Notes: generated by a model from the sequence alone, not told the origin. A stretch of 64,000 bases of DNA from Trichomonas vaginalis G3 (GCF_026262505.1 NC_067203.1:16132392-16196391), one strand, 5' to 3'; positions 20,048-30,950 are shown, counted from the first letter of the stretch. A program made the numbers and translations.

Positions 20048-21400
20048 TTAAGCTAAATTTGGAAAATTAGGAAGTTGAACAAAAGATGTGACATTACAAT
20101 TAGTAGAATCATCGTCATCATCCGAGGTAAGGTTTCCAAGTTGGTAAGGGAATCTATTTTTCATGCAAAACATTTCTTCTGTGACTTTATCTTCTTGAAG
20201 AGATCTGAATCCGATTACACGAGTTGAATAAACATATTTTTCGGGTTCAAATGCAATTCCGAACCCAAATACATTGAAATCAGGATCAAGAATGGCAAGT
20301 TTTGTGTTCAAATTAGAAATCCACATCAAAAAGATTTCCTGGAGAGGATCTGGTGTCCATGGTGTAAGGTAAATACCAACATTAGCTCTGGACATCGGAA
20401 ATAGCTTATGAATTCGTTGTTTTACCTTCCTGGTTTCTAAATCAATGTCTTCGTTATGTAACTTATCACAATACATTTGGGATATTTCACACCACTGAAG
20501 AGACATAATAACAGGGTGTATTCCTTTATAACTTCGGTAATCATTTAATAATAAAAGCATTTTGGCACCATTTGGATAAGGAGCGTACATATGTGGTATC
20601 TTTACTTTAGATGGATTGCATTTTGCAAATAGTAATGCGCATCCGAAGTCTTTTTCCGAGATCGAATCAAATACAAAAGAAACATGTGTATAATCTTTGA
20701 GAATTGTCTTGCTATGAGCTTTATTTTCTTGTAATGCTTTGAGAAAATCTTCTAATGGACATATATCTGTTTTTGCAACTTTTTCAAAAATAAAATTCGC
20801 TTCGACGCAATTTTCAAATGAGTTTTTGATGACAAGAGTATTCAGATCAGATAAATTCGATGATTTTGATTGCCTATATTGCAAAAGCCTTGAACATGGT
20901 GAGATTGTAATTATTAAGGGTGGCAGATTGTTTTTTCTGCGCTGATTGTTAACGTATCTTGACATTACGAGGATTCCATCTTTCTTTGATATCTTTGTTT
21001 TAAAAGTTGCAAAAATCTGTGTGCAAAACCATTGGCCCTTTGTATTTTCTGCAACACCAATGCCAGTATGCGTATATTCACCTTGGATTCTCGAAAAACA
21101 TGATGATTTTTTCAGCCAGTACAGCATTACTGCTTTTCCTGGATCATCACACGCATCGCAAGTTGCGACATTTTCAGAAAAAGCGAGTGCAAGAGGAACT
21201 TGGGACTCTCTTACAAGGTAATTTGCATGTCCAAACGGAACTTCTCGCCTGGACATATCGATCGAATGTGTTCCTGCGAGAAAAGAGAGTTCTTTGCTAA
21301 AAATCAGTGTATGAAGACCGTATTCGTTCCTCATTTGATTCACTAATTCAAATATCCTGCGGAGAACCCTCTCTGGCTGATTTACTGCTCCGCCTGACAT
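20048..21400 (-). CDS. Protein with two CAP (SCP/PR-1-like) domains (450 aa)
   Basis: Residues about 10-135 form a CAP domain: LAGTHSIDMSRREVPFGHAN, then SENVATCD, then HTGIGVAENTKGQWFCTQIF, which match the CAP signature regions. A second, more diverged copy spans about 275-395 (LLLLNDYRSYKGIHPVIMSL and FGFGIAFEPEKYVYSTRVIG). Between them is a roughly 130-residue linker. CAP proteins are often secreted, but no N-terminal signal peptide is visible here, so the protein may be cytosolic or use another route. The C-terminus is Asp-rich (SDDDDDST). Classical catalytic function is not known for the family. Confidence 0.85.
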   Translation of the reverse strand: MSGGAVNQPERVLRRIFELVNQMRNEYGLHTLIFSKELSFLAGTHSIDMSRREVPFGHANYLVRESQVPLALAFSENVATCDACDDPGKAVMLYWLKKSSCFSRIQGEYTHTGIGVAENTKGQWFCTQIFATFKTKISKKDGILVMSRYVNNQRRKNNLPPLIITISPCSRLLQYRQSKSSNLSDLNTLVIKNSFENCVEANFIFEKVAKTDICPLEDFLKALQENKAHSKTILKDYTHVSFVFDSISEKDFGCALLFAKCNPSKVKIPHMYAPYPNGAKMLLLLNDYRSYKGIHPVIMSLQWCEISQMYCDKLHNEDIDLETRKVKQRIHKLFPMSRANVGIYLTPWTPDPLQEIFLMWISNLNTKLAILDPDFNVFGFGIAFEPEKYVYSTRVIGFRSLQEDKVTEEMFCMKNRFPYQLGNLTSDDDDDSTNCNVTSFVQLPNFPNLA

Positions 21401-22196
21401 TTGAATAATATTCCCCCTTTTTATTTCAGAATTTGGACCCTAATAGAATAAAAAAACGTATTTTGTTGTAACGTGTTTTATTCCTCAACCACACTGAGCA
21501 AAGTCATTAATGATTTAGTAACATCGATATATGAATAATGTACATTATTGAGAGCACAAATGTGAGCGCATAATTGATGCCATTGCTTGAAATCATAAAA
21601 TTGATACAAGATTATTGAGTTAAATTGAATTCTATAATACGAATAAAACACCCACGAATGAAATAATGTGTACACATGTTTTATATTGCGAGAATATATC
21701 TCAATTATGCAAATTCATCAAATATGATCAAATTACAAGATAGTTATATTACAATATTATAAAGTTTGACGATCTGATTTGTGCTATATATGAAATTTAT
21801 TGATAAAGTGTCTAGACTTAATTGAAATCTCAAGATGAACAATTTGATTCTCTAGAACTTAGTTTAATTTGCATCAACAACTATAAACCAACCAACCGTC
21901 ACAATTTACTTTGATTTTAAGCGGTATTTAAGATTTTAATTTCTCAATCATTATATTTCGCTTCAATTTTGATTTGGATCTGCATCAATCATATACACTC
22001 CATAATTTGTTGCCATTGATAGAAGATTAATGAGATTCTTCAAGGCCAAAATTTGAGACAGAAAATTTTGGTGAATAATTTGCATATCTCCTTATTATTT
22101 GAGTTCACAGTATAATATTCTTGCGTGAAATTAAGAGCTGATTGCGCAACAACAATTTATAAGATTTCCAGTAAAAAAGTGACAGGGATTTTCAGT
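21401..22196. other. Divergent intergenic region, host
   Basis: AT-rich spacer between the CAP gene (minus) and the kelch gene (plus), presumably holding both promoters. No clear TCAYTW element is seen close to either ATG. No gene is supported. Confidence 0.45.
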
Positions 22197-23324
22197 ATGC
22201 ATTTTGCAATTCAAGGGAGGCCTAGTATCCTTCCAAAACCTGCTCAATACTCTACAATATCCGATCAGCAAGTAACTATTTTGAAATCGCAAAGAAATAC
22301 TCAATTAAAATCCGGATTTACCGGATATTGGTCAGCAAAATTCCCAGAATCAATTACTCCAACACCTAGAAAGGACGCATTCTGTGTCAATGTTCCAGAA
22401 CTTGACGGATTTTTCATTGGCTACGGTATAACAGAAAATAAAGGATTGTGTGACGACGTGTGGTTCTACAACCTCAAAACAAACAAATGGAATAGACTTA
22501 ATCTTACAGGAGACGTTGTTTCCCCACGTACTGGAACCAAAGCGGTGTTCATCGCCAATAATATAATTTTATTCGGCGGATTTTGTAATAACGAATATTA
22601 CTCAGACTTACACCGCATCGACATTACCACAGGTGTCGTTTCTCGTATCGAAACTACCGGAGAAGAACCTTGTCCGCGTTGCCATTGTGTCATGACACTT
22701 TTTGACAAATCTATTGTCATTTGGGGCGGAAATACAGAGAATGTATGCCACGGAGACCTTTACAAACTTAGCCTTGAGACATTCGAATGGACTAAAGTTA
22801 CATCAAATGTTCCAGGCCGCACAGGCGTTCCATATTGTGTTTCACGAAACAAAATTTTTGCCTATGGAGGAAACAAAACCGGTTTAATCGTCATTGACCT
22901 TGAAAACGATACCGTTGAAGTTCGAGACACGATTGGCTGCAATCCCGACATGACAGTCATGTCCGGAAACATGGTTTCCACCGACAAGTTCGTCTTCCTT
23001 TTCGGAGGACAGAAAATCGAGAAAGAAGTTTATGATTTAGTCTATTGTTTAGACTTAGATAAGATGTGGTGGTTCATCTTCTTCCTGAGTCCAGATGGAA
23101 CTACTACATCACCAGAAGATGGATACATTGATAAATTAGGATTATTCAACATTCCAAATGCATATGGCTGTAATTACTTGTACAATGAAAAAGAAAGAGA
23201 AATTGTTTACTGTTTAGGCTATCCTTCAAGTGATCCACCAAATGTACACACTATATCTATTAGTGAAGCACTTGGTTTCTTACACATGAGAGATGATATG
23301 CTTGACATTCTCAGACACAAATAA
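22197..23324 (+). CDS. Kelch-repeat protein (375 aa)
   Basis: I start at the first ATG, MHFAIQGRPSILPKPA; the open frame continues upstream without one. At least five kelch blades are visible, with the usual hydrophobic-GG and Y/W pattern: FFIGYGITENKGLCDDVWFY, NNIILFGGFCNNEYYSDLHR, SIVIWGGNTENVCHGDLYKL, KIFAYGGNKTGLIVIDLEND and FVFLFGGQKIEKEVYDLVYC. They would form a beta-propeller, usually a protein-interaction platform. No BTB or F-box domain is present. Fragments of this gene are duplicated at 26347-26600 and 55379-55560. Confidence 0.88.
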   Translation: MHFAIQGRPSILPKPAQYSTISDQQVTILKSQRNTQLKSGFTGYWSAKFPESITPTPRKDAFCVNVPELDGFFIGYGITENKGLCDDVWFYNLKTNKWNRLNLTGDVVSPRTGTKAVFIANNIILFGGFCNNEYYSDLHRIDITTGVVSRIETTGEEPCPRCHCVMTLFDKSIVIWGGNTENVCHGDLYKLSLETFEWTKVTSNVPGRTGVPYCVSRNKIFAYGGNKTGLIVIDLENDTVEVRDTIGCNPDMTVMSGNMVSTDKFVFLFGGQKIEKEVYDLVYCLDLDKMWWFIFFLSPDGTTTSPEDGYIDKLGLFNIPNAYGCNYLYNEKEREIVYCLGYPSSDPPNVHTISISEALGFLHMRDDMLDILRHK

Positions 23325-23668
23325 TTGAACTGATAATTTGTTGTTGTAAAAAATTTAATTATATTAATATTATCTTTTCTTTTATATATAAAATCATCTT
23401 CTTTCTATATATATATAGTCATCTCATAGAAAATAAGCTCTCAAATTAAACATCAAGAGCTTTACCATCTCATTCAAAATCGAGTAATGAGGTTTAGACA
23501 TTATATTTTGAGAGATTTCTCTAATGAGATTTTTTTGAGGTAGTTTATGTCTCATGCATCTTTCTTATAATTGATGAGTTTCACAACTGAGATTGTTTAC
23601 TATAAAAATAAATTTATAATGATGATAAGAAAAAAAGAGTAAATTTGATCTTTTATTTTTATTTAGTA
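23325..23668. other. Intergenic, host
   Basis: AT-rich spacer between the kelch gene and the interrupted beta-helix gene. It contains a TA-rich run near 23405-23420. Nothing else is recognised. Confidence 0.5.
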
Positions 23669-23805
23669 TTATTTTTTCTTTAGGTAAAGCATCACAAGTT
23701 GTTTCGTTTGAACAACAGGATGATTAATGAAAGATCGACATCTTTTTTGTTCAAAAATAGAACAAAATTGGTCAAGTGGTAGATCAATATTCAAAAATGT
23801 ATATA

Positions 23806-25075
23806 CCCAGATTTTCCTTACTTTTACCACTCCCCATGTAATTTCTGGGGAAAACGATAATTCATTTTTTTTATGGATGAATAGATCGTTTTCCTAGAAA
23901 GGACCTCATATCTCTGGCTAAAAAGAGTGTCAGATCCTAAATAGGTTATTGATCTAGTGTACAAATCCAATAAAAAGCCTATTTTTTGGCTTTTTTGGTG
24001 CTCATTTTTTCGAAGATCTACATAAATATGGGGAAACCATCGGATTTTTTTGGTTAACCCACATCTTCATGTAATCTGGACTATCTTTCCTCGAAGGACC
24101 TCTTTACGGGTGTAAAAACTCATAAAGTTCTCAAAAGATTCATTCTCGATCTCCATGCTGAAAGAATTTACAATAAAAAAGAGATCTACGCATCAAACTA
24201 CAGCCATAAATGAACTGAACCCCTAAAGCTCAGCTCTTAGTTTATCAAAAACGTCGAAATCCTTCTCATTGCAATCAAATTTTCTCAATAACTCATAAGA
24301 AAAATCGAATTTTGATTAAGCCGATGTTATAGGTATCACAAATACTACAAACTTGAGCAATATCGAAATTGCCAGCAAAAGTTTGAAATTGCATTGCTCA
24401 TATTTGTTTTGTAAACTAAAAATCTGCTTATATTATTCATTAATTTTTTATATATTATTCATATACTTTAATAAAAACAATACTATTTCACCTTAAAAAT
24501 GAATTTCATAAGTCAATATTATTTTTTTGAAAATGTATCAATTTTCGATTAAAACAACATGAGAATAAAATTTACGCAAAATTATTTTAAAAAATGGTTT
24601 TAAAAATTTACAATTGATGAAGAATAAGATTGCAAGAAGTTTTGAAGTTTAATTTTAAGAAAAAAAATTCGGATATTATTCATGGATCTAAGTAATCTGA
24701 TATTTGAGTATCAGCACTATGCATAAAACATATATTTATAGTTTTTTTGGAGTTTTATGATTTTAAATATATTCAAATTTGGCAATCCAATAGATTTGTA
24801 AAAAATAGGTAAATAAAAATAGATTACATATGCAGCAGATTTAGAACATGAAACAAATCTTATAGTGACCCAAAAAAAATTCATGATCCAAAAAAAGAAA
24901 AAAATTGGCTAAATGGGAATCAAACCTTGGCATAATGCATCATTATGTCGGATGTTTCCACTACACTACACCGGCAGTTCGAAAAATACCCTTGGTGGTT
25001 CTATTTAATAGCTACTCCCAACGATAGGCGGTGTCCCCAGCTTTAGAGGGGTGGTAAAAGTAAGGAAAATCTGGG
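23806..25075. mobile_element. Non-autonomous TA-inserting DNA element (1.27 kb)
   Basis: The ends are inverted repeats: CCCAGATTTTCCTTACTTTT continues to about 30 bp at the left, and its reverse complement closes the right end, with about 25 perfect bases. Each side is flanked by TA (23804-23805 and 25076-25077), the target of Tc1/mariner-type transposases. No transposase frame is visible inside, so it would depend on a partner. It sits in the beta-helix gene; a related copy at 29719-30030 lacks it, which supports insertion. Confidence 0.75.
24906..24980 (-). tRNA. tRNA-like segment, degenerate
   Basis: Read on the minus strand there is a box A-like TAGTGTAGTGG, a palindromic middle CATAA...TTATG that could form an anticodon stem, and a box B-like GGTTTGATTCCC. 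The acceptor and T stems pair poorly. It lies near the right end of the TA element, so it may be a captured pol III promoter or tRNA relic. Confidence 0.35.
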
Positions 25076-25990
25076 TAAATTATTTTAAAAATATTTTCTG
25101 TGATATTAATATCTCCTATAGTAGGTTGATTATAAATATAACTATCATAAACATTAATCATTGCAGGATTATAAGGATTGTTATAAAATAGTTTAATATT
25201 ATTATTGCCGTTATTGGAAAAGCTACAATTAGTGAATGTGGCATTAACTCCAAAGCAGTAAATTGTATTTGAAGTACTATATCCTTCTTCAACAGAATTA
25301 TTAATGATGTTGCAATATTTTGTGTCAATTTGATGTAGAGTAATATCATCTCCTTGATAATTAAGACATAAATTTACATCTCCTGTGTTGTTAATGAAAT
25401 TAGAATATCCTGTAGTTGATCCTGGTTCTGGAGAACCAATATATATTCCAGGAGTTGAACTTGCTTTATTAGAACTAACATTTGAGTTAATAAAAAGTGA
25501 TTTTCCTCCTGATGAACAATAAACAGTATTATTATTTGGTTCTAAATTTCCGCATTCTGAAATAGAAGCATAATATGAATAACTGATGTTTTTTGACTTT
25601 AGAACACAATAACAATACTGCCCTAATCCATGGTCTGCTAATGAACAGTTTTTTGCTTTAAATTTATATTGAACAATGGAGTTATTACCCAAAAAGCGAA
25701 TAGCTCCACCGGATTTTGTATTTGTACATGAAATAATTTCGCAATGACTATGGAGGATTCTGATATTATTAATTTGAATGAAATTTATTGCTGAATTTGA
25801 AAGTTCTATGAATTGACATAAGTCAAGTTGGTAATTAAAAATATTTTCTGTTGGATTAAGTGCTGTTGTTGTATATTTTTCATTTTTCTCTATTTCAGGA
25901 TCAGAGGTATTATAAAAGCATGTCCAGATATCAGACAGAAAGTCAAGACGAAGAATAGATAATGGAAATTTCAGGTAAATAAATCTGAAT

Positions 25991-26346
25991 GGCGTTGGCC
26001 GAAAATATTAATATTAATGCAAACAAATAAGTCAAATCAACAATGTTAAAGTTATAAAATCAACTAGTATTAATAGTACTCATAAATAGTAACAGTTTCA
26101 AACTTTCAAGACAAATTTGATTTTATAATTGCGGGAAAAGGTTTAAAAATATCATTGAAGTGCATAATTTGTGATTGGTATAAATATTATTGGAGCAAAT
26201 AAATAATGAGATGAATGTTTCTTTGATTATATTCGGTATTTGATTTTTCGTTTCAAATATGTTATTCCTAAACACTATCATTACTTTACCTATTTTGTAG
26301 GATAGCATGAACTATTTCAAATTTTATGTATTTATGAATGAATGAT
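25991..26346. other. Spacer of the duplicated beta-helix/kelch unit
   Basis: The part 26230-26340 (around GTTATTCCTAAACA and TTGTAGGATAGCATGAAC) is similar to the DNA that flanks element 2 on both sides (30040-30122 and 55352-55378). It represents the unoccupied form of that insertion site. Confidence 0.7.
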
Positions 26347-26600
26347 TGGAGAACCTTGTCCGCGCTGCCATTGTGTCATGACACTTTTTGACAAATCTAT
26401 TGTCATTTGGGGCGGAAATACAGAGAATGTATGCCACGGAGACCTCTACAAACTTAGCCTTGAGACATTCGAATGGACTAAAGTTACATCAAACGTTCCA
26501 GGCCGCACAATTTGTCAAAACAAAATTTTTGCCTAAAAAGGAAACAAAACCGGTTTAATCGTCATTGATCTTGAAAACCATATAGTTGATTGAAATTCTA
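26347..26600 (+). pseudogene. Kelch gene fragment, copy 2
   Basis: Nearly identical to 22660-22920 of the kelch gene (GAACCTTGTCCGCG to CTTGAAAAC), with a short internal deletion and an in-frame stop near 26535. It is a partial, non-functional duplicate of one to two kelch blades. Confidence 0.85.
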
Positions 26601-27048
26601 GCATAGATTCTGAGATCATCTATATTAGATGGTTTGTTTTTACAAATTTATCAAAAATATCAAAATTATTATTTGAAATATTTTCACACATAATCATTTC
26701 AAAAGTTGAGAGATTAGAAACTTTGATAAGGAGATTATAAAGTATATTTTAGATGTGGTTTTAATTTTTTTTTGAGAAAATATTGGATTGGAAATGAAAA
26801 ATAGATTAATATCTTCTTTTTCCTCTTTTAAATTGTTTCTTTGATTTTTCTCTTTTTTCTTGAATAATATTGTACTTTGAGTAGATAATATGAGAAGCTT
26901 CTCCACTATCAACTTCAAATGCAGAACATCCCCATATAGTTTCTGCTTCAGGATTTGCACCACGACTTAATAAGAATTTTGTGGTATTGATAGAGTTGTT
27001 TCTTGAAGCATCATGTAAAGGAGTCTCTCTTATTTCATCTGGTATATA

Positions 27049-28347
27049 GGGTGTCCAAAGGTGCGTTTAGCACAGCGCTCTATATGAGACTATTAAAGGA
27101 GATATATGCTGATTATAAATATATAATAAAAAATATGAATATATGTATATGATGAGTATGTTGTATTTTGGCGCCATGCCGGGATATAAAATGAATTTTG
27201 AGACAAGAGGCGGTTTCGCGGGAAATTTTGGCGGGGTTTTTTTCATTTTTTTAATGAATCATAAAGAAAACATCCTCGCTCTTGCAAAAAAATGCAAAGA
27301 CTGTAAAAAATCTACGAGACATTGGTAAAATGCTTCGGTATGGATGCTCCTAGCTATTCCACTGTAACGTATCATGTTAGGATGTATCACTTCATGAACA
27401 AAAAGGCGGCCCATCATAAAAATTGACAAAAAATCGCCGGATCAAAGAAAAATCAAAGCAATTCTTCAAGCGCTAGATGAAGACCCAAGAGCATCACTCA
27501 GAAGGATAGAGGAGATGACAAAGATACCACGTACAACAGTCAGTTATTATCTGCACAATTATTTGAACTACAAACTAGCGTATACACGTTGGGTTCCGCA
27601 CAACCTTAATTCAGTTAAAAAAAAATCTAGAGTCCAATCTTCGAAAGAGCTCCTCTCTATATTGGGTGCGTATCAATCCAAGAAGTTTCGCTTTTTAGTA
27701 ACAGGGGACGAGTCTTGGTTTCAATATGCAACAGAAGCCAAAATCATGTGGATCCCGAAGGATGAAAATCCGCAAACATTCCCGAAGAAAAAAATTGACA
27801 CACCAATGATGATGTTGTCGGTTTTTTGGGCGTGAATGGCATCATCGCAATTGATATTCTTCAAAAACCTAATACGATGAATGCTCAGTATCTAATTGAC
27901 AATGTTCTTACTCAGATTATCAATTCTGATGAGTTTGAGAAATCCAAACAACAAAAACAAAAGTTTGCAATTCATTTTGATAATTCAAGAGTTCACAAAA
28001 GTCATAAGGTAATGAATTACTTGTTGGAAAACAATGTCAAAGTTGTTCCAAACCCAATTTATTCACCTGATATTGCACCCTCTGACTTTTATTTATTCGG
28101 CACGCTAAAAAAGAGAGCTGAAGGACGCGAATTTGCGAGTCCAGATGATCTTGAAAATTTTGTAAGAGAGCAATTTGAGCAATTTTCTCATGATGATTTA
28201 AAGCGTGTCTTTCAAGCCTGGATCGATCGCTGCGAACGCGTGATTGAATCCAATGGTGATTATATTTAAATAAACTTTATATATATGTAACTTGTTTATT
28301 TCTATTTGCAGTATTCAGGTTTGTGCTAAACACACCTTTGGACACCC
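27049..28347 (+). mobile_element. mariner-family DNA transposon (1299 bp)
   Basis: The ends are inverted repeats of about 27-28 bp starting GGGTGTCCAAAGGTG and flanked by TA on both sides (27047-27048 and 28348-28349), the mariner target. The length and protein match the single-gene mariners known from Trichomonas vaginalis (Tvmar type). It is inserted near the 3' end of the ankyrin gene. The TIRs differ by about one base, so the insertion is fairly young, but the transposase is damaged. Confidence 0.9.
27254..28269 (+). pseudogene. mariner transposase, frameshifted
   Basis: The DD34D catalytic triad is visible: VTGDESWFQ (first Asp), IHFDNSRVHKSHK (second Asp), and SPDIAPSDFYLFG (third Asp). 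An N-terminal helix-turn-helix part (DPRASLRRIEEMTKIPRTTV) precedes them. The frame changes in the first 170 bp and again near 27830, where a single base appears to be lost from a G run before VNGIIAIDIL. The protein is therefore not made whole. Confidence 0.9.
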
Positions 28348-29718
28348 TATATTAACATCAACACCATGATTAAGTAAAATTTTGCAAACATCAACAGAAT
28401 CATAAAATGCTGCAACATGCAAAGGAGTTTTACCATTATTCCAACCTTTTTCTGTAACATTTGCACCGCACTTGCATAAGATAGAACACACTTGAGCAGA
28501 GTTATACTCTGAAGTTACAAACAATGGTTTATTTATTACATCTGCATTGATATCTGCACCATGATCAATTAACAATTCACATATTTTAACCGCATTTCTT
28601 GCTGCTGCAGTACTTAAGATGGAGTTAAATTTATTCACCCAATTGACATCTGCTCCAAGTGAAATTGCTTTATCTGCCATCCGAAGATTATAATTTTTAG
28701 TGGCGTAAAATAGAATCATACTCGATGTATCTTTTTTGATTTCAATTTTTGTGCGAGAAAGGAAGAAATCAAAGAGTCTTTGCAAATTAAATTTAGCAGT
28801 ATAAATAAGTTTCCTTTCAATGTCATCGCTCTGATCAATAAAAGCATTGAATGCTGTTAGGTTGTGATATTTTGCACATACTTTCGGATCAATTTCCATG
28901 TTAAATGTATCAGATAAATACGTAATGAGATCAAATTTATGTGATAAAATAGCATAATCCATCCATTCTTTATTTGGTGTTCGTCCTTGATGACATATGT
29001 GGATTATTTCAGTATTACCACTTAAAAAGGAATAATTTATGCATTGATCTGTTATTTCAGATTTAAACTCTGATATGCAATACTTGAAACACTGAACTGC
29101 TCCATGAAAACAACAAGCTTCAAGAAGAGTGAATTCGTGCATTTCATCATTTATCTTTTGATCTTTATCAAAATCACTTGTGTTTGTTATTGAAATGAAT
29201 TTCTCAATATCATCATTCATTATGTGAGTTAAAATAGGTTTCTCTTGAATGTGTTCAAGAAAAGATTTGATACATTTGTATCGTTCTTCATCTTTTTTTC
29301 TTGGATTGTAATTTTCGTTAAATTTATTTAAAAGGTCAACATATGATTTGAAATACTTGGTTCTGAATCTTGTTAATGTAATAATTTCTTTTCTTAGGTG
29401 CATATGGTAAACATGGTACTTTTCAATCAATACATTTTTCATTTCAGTGAAAAGATCTGCAATCTGCGCTTCATTAAGGTTTTCCATGCAATATAGTTTG
29501 TCATAAGTTGATATATAATCACTATAATCTTGGTTGAGTTTATCAAACATCTGAACTTTGGAAGCTTTCATAAAATTTTTATAAAAAAGTGACAAATATT
29601 TCATTCTCTTCTAACATTTTCATGACTATCAATAAAACAATCAAAAACATAATTCACATCACCTACTTAGAGATAATTAGCAAATATAAATACACATAGT
29701 AAAAGCTTTTACTTGGTA

Positions 29719-30030
29719 TTATTTTTTCTTAAAGTAAAGCATCACAAGTTGTTTCGTTTGAACAAGGGGATGGTTAATATAAGATGGACATCTTTTATGT
29801 TTAAAAATACTTGAAATATATGATTATTATGGTCAAGTGGTAGATCAATATCAAAGAATGAATACATATTATGCACGTTTACTGAGATATTAATATCATC
29901 TAAAGTGGGATGATTATAAATATACCTATCATAAACATTGATCTCTGCAGAATTAACGTTATTGGAAAAGCTACAATTAGTGAATGTGACATTAACATTT
30001 TTGCAGGTAATTGTATTTGGAGTACCATAT
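29719..30030 (-). pseudogene. Beta-helix gene copy 3, heavily deleted
   Basis: The 3' end (29719-29860) matches 23669-23803 closely, including the beta-helix C-terminus. The rest (29890-30030) matches 25090-25300, without the TA element between. It is a short relic, cut off by element 2 on its upstream side. Confidence 0.75.
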
Positions 30031-30117
30031 TCATGATTTTTTGATTTTTTGGGTATTTATTTTTTCTTTTCAAATATGTTATTCCTAAACATTATCATGA
30101 TTTTACACCCTTTGTAG

Positions 30118-30122
30118 GATAG
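30118..30122. repeat. Target duplication GATAG, left copy (element 2)
   Basis: GATAG directly precedes the A-tract at the left end of element 2 and recurs directly after the T-tract at 55352-55356. The paralogous empty site near 26308 has the sequence once (TAGGATAGCATG), supporting a 5-bp duplication. Confidence 0.75.
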
Positions 30123-30190
30123 AAAAAAAAAAAAAAAAAAAAAAAAAAAGGTATTGGGGCTTCCAGGCACTTCGTGCCCTCTAGCCCCGA
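30123..30190 (+). repeat. Left end of element 2: A-tract plus hairpin repeat
   Basis: Twenty-seven A residues, then GGTATTGGGGCTTCCAGGCA and onward to GCCCCGAAGA. GGGGCT pairs with AGCCCC and GGCAC with GTGCC, so one strand can fold into a hairpin. The inverted match is at 55273-55351. Confidence 0.85.
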
Positions 30191-30248
30191 AGATGTTTTG
30201 TCACTTTTCTGTCACTTTTCAGGAAAAAACATTTTTATTGTATATAAA

Positions 30249-30950
30249 ATGAATTTTACAAAACCACCGTTACCCTTCTTTGGAAATAAGAGTAGATGTA
30301 AAGATATTCTATTGAGAGAACTTAAGAAACTACCGAATGGTCTAACATTTGTAGACTTGTTCGGTGGAAGTTTCTATATATCTCATTTGTGCCATACAAT
30401 ATTTCCTGACTCAAAGATTATATGCAATGACTTCGACAACTATATGAACCGTCTCAAACATATACCAGACACAAACAATATATTGAAAGAGTTAAAAGAA
30501 AAGATACCTATAGGTAAGATGGAACGTATACCATTAGATAACAAAAATATTGTGAGAGAGGTTTTGAAAAAAGCAGAATATATAGACTGGGATAGTATAT
30601 CTGCTAGACTATTATATAGTGGTGCTATAAGAGTTCATGACATTGAAACACTTATGTCAAAAGTTTTATATCTTAACTATACAAATGTTTTCAAAGAGGA
30701 CATAGAAAAATATATTGAGGGTATAGAGTTTGTGAGATGTCATTGGACAGAGTTGTATGAAAAATATAAAGGCAAGGAAAATGTTTTCTTTATAGTGGAC
30801 CCGCCGTTCTATAACACATGGGATTTTCAATACCAAGTAGACTGGACTTTGAGAGACTCTTTAGAAACTTTAGACGTTTTACATAACCATCCATGCTTTT
30901 ACTTTACATCCGATAAAAGTGGTTTGGAAAGTGTCATGAGAGATGGTTAG
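30249..30950 (+). pseudogene. Dam-like (D12-class) adenine-N6 DNA methyltransferase region
   Basis: I start at MNFTKPPLPFFGNKSR. It contains the SAM-binding motif FVDLFGGSF near residue 35 and the catalytic IVDPPFYNT near residue 187, an N-PP-F/Y motif of adenine methylases. The family modifies GATC-like sites and here would mark or protect element DNA. It is the first gene inside the left end. It appears broken. Confidence 0.75.

Larger units (their letters stand above)
23669..25990 (-). pseudogene. Beta-helix (POMP-like) host gene copy 1, split by a TA element
   Basis: On the minus strand the stretch from about 25990 to 25078 encodes a right-handed beta-helix-type protein (repeated short N-rich turns such as SINSNVSS and FINNTGDVNLC) like the surface POMP-like families of trichomonads. 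The C-terminal end, QTKQLVMLYLKKK then stop, lies apart at 23669-23803. A 1270-bp TA-flanked insertion (23806-25075) separates them. I see no ATG with a signal peptide at the upstream end, so the gene also looks 5'-truncated. Copies 2 and 3 are at 55888-56886 and 29719-30030. Confidence 0.7.
26806..29604 (-). pseudogene. Ankyrin-repeat host gene split by mariner
   Basis: The gene starts at 29604 (MKYLSLFYKNFMKASKVQMF) and reads to 28350. A helical N-terminal region of about 300 residues (DUF3447-like, frequent in trichomonad ankyrin proteins) is followed by ankyrin repeats such as KTPLHVAAFYDSVDVCKILL. The frame stops just inside the mariner TIR. Beyond the transposon, 27046-26806 continues with ETPLHDASRNNSINTTKFLL and a Lys-rich tail ending at a stop. 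The host gene is therefore about 1500 bp of coding DNA interrupted late by a 1299-bp transposon; the N-terminal 420 residues could still be made. Confidence 0.85.

Noticed and set aside
20739-21300. Plus-strand frames over the CAP gene
   Set aside because: They are antisense shadows of a clear CAP-domain protein.
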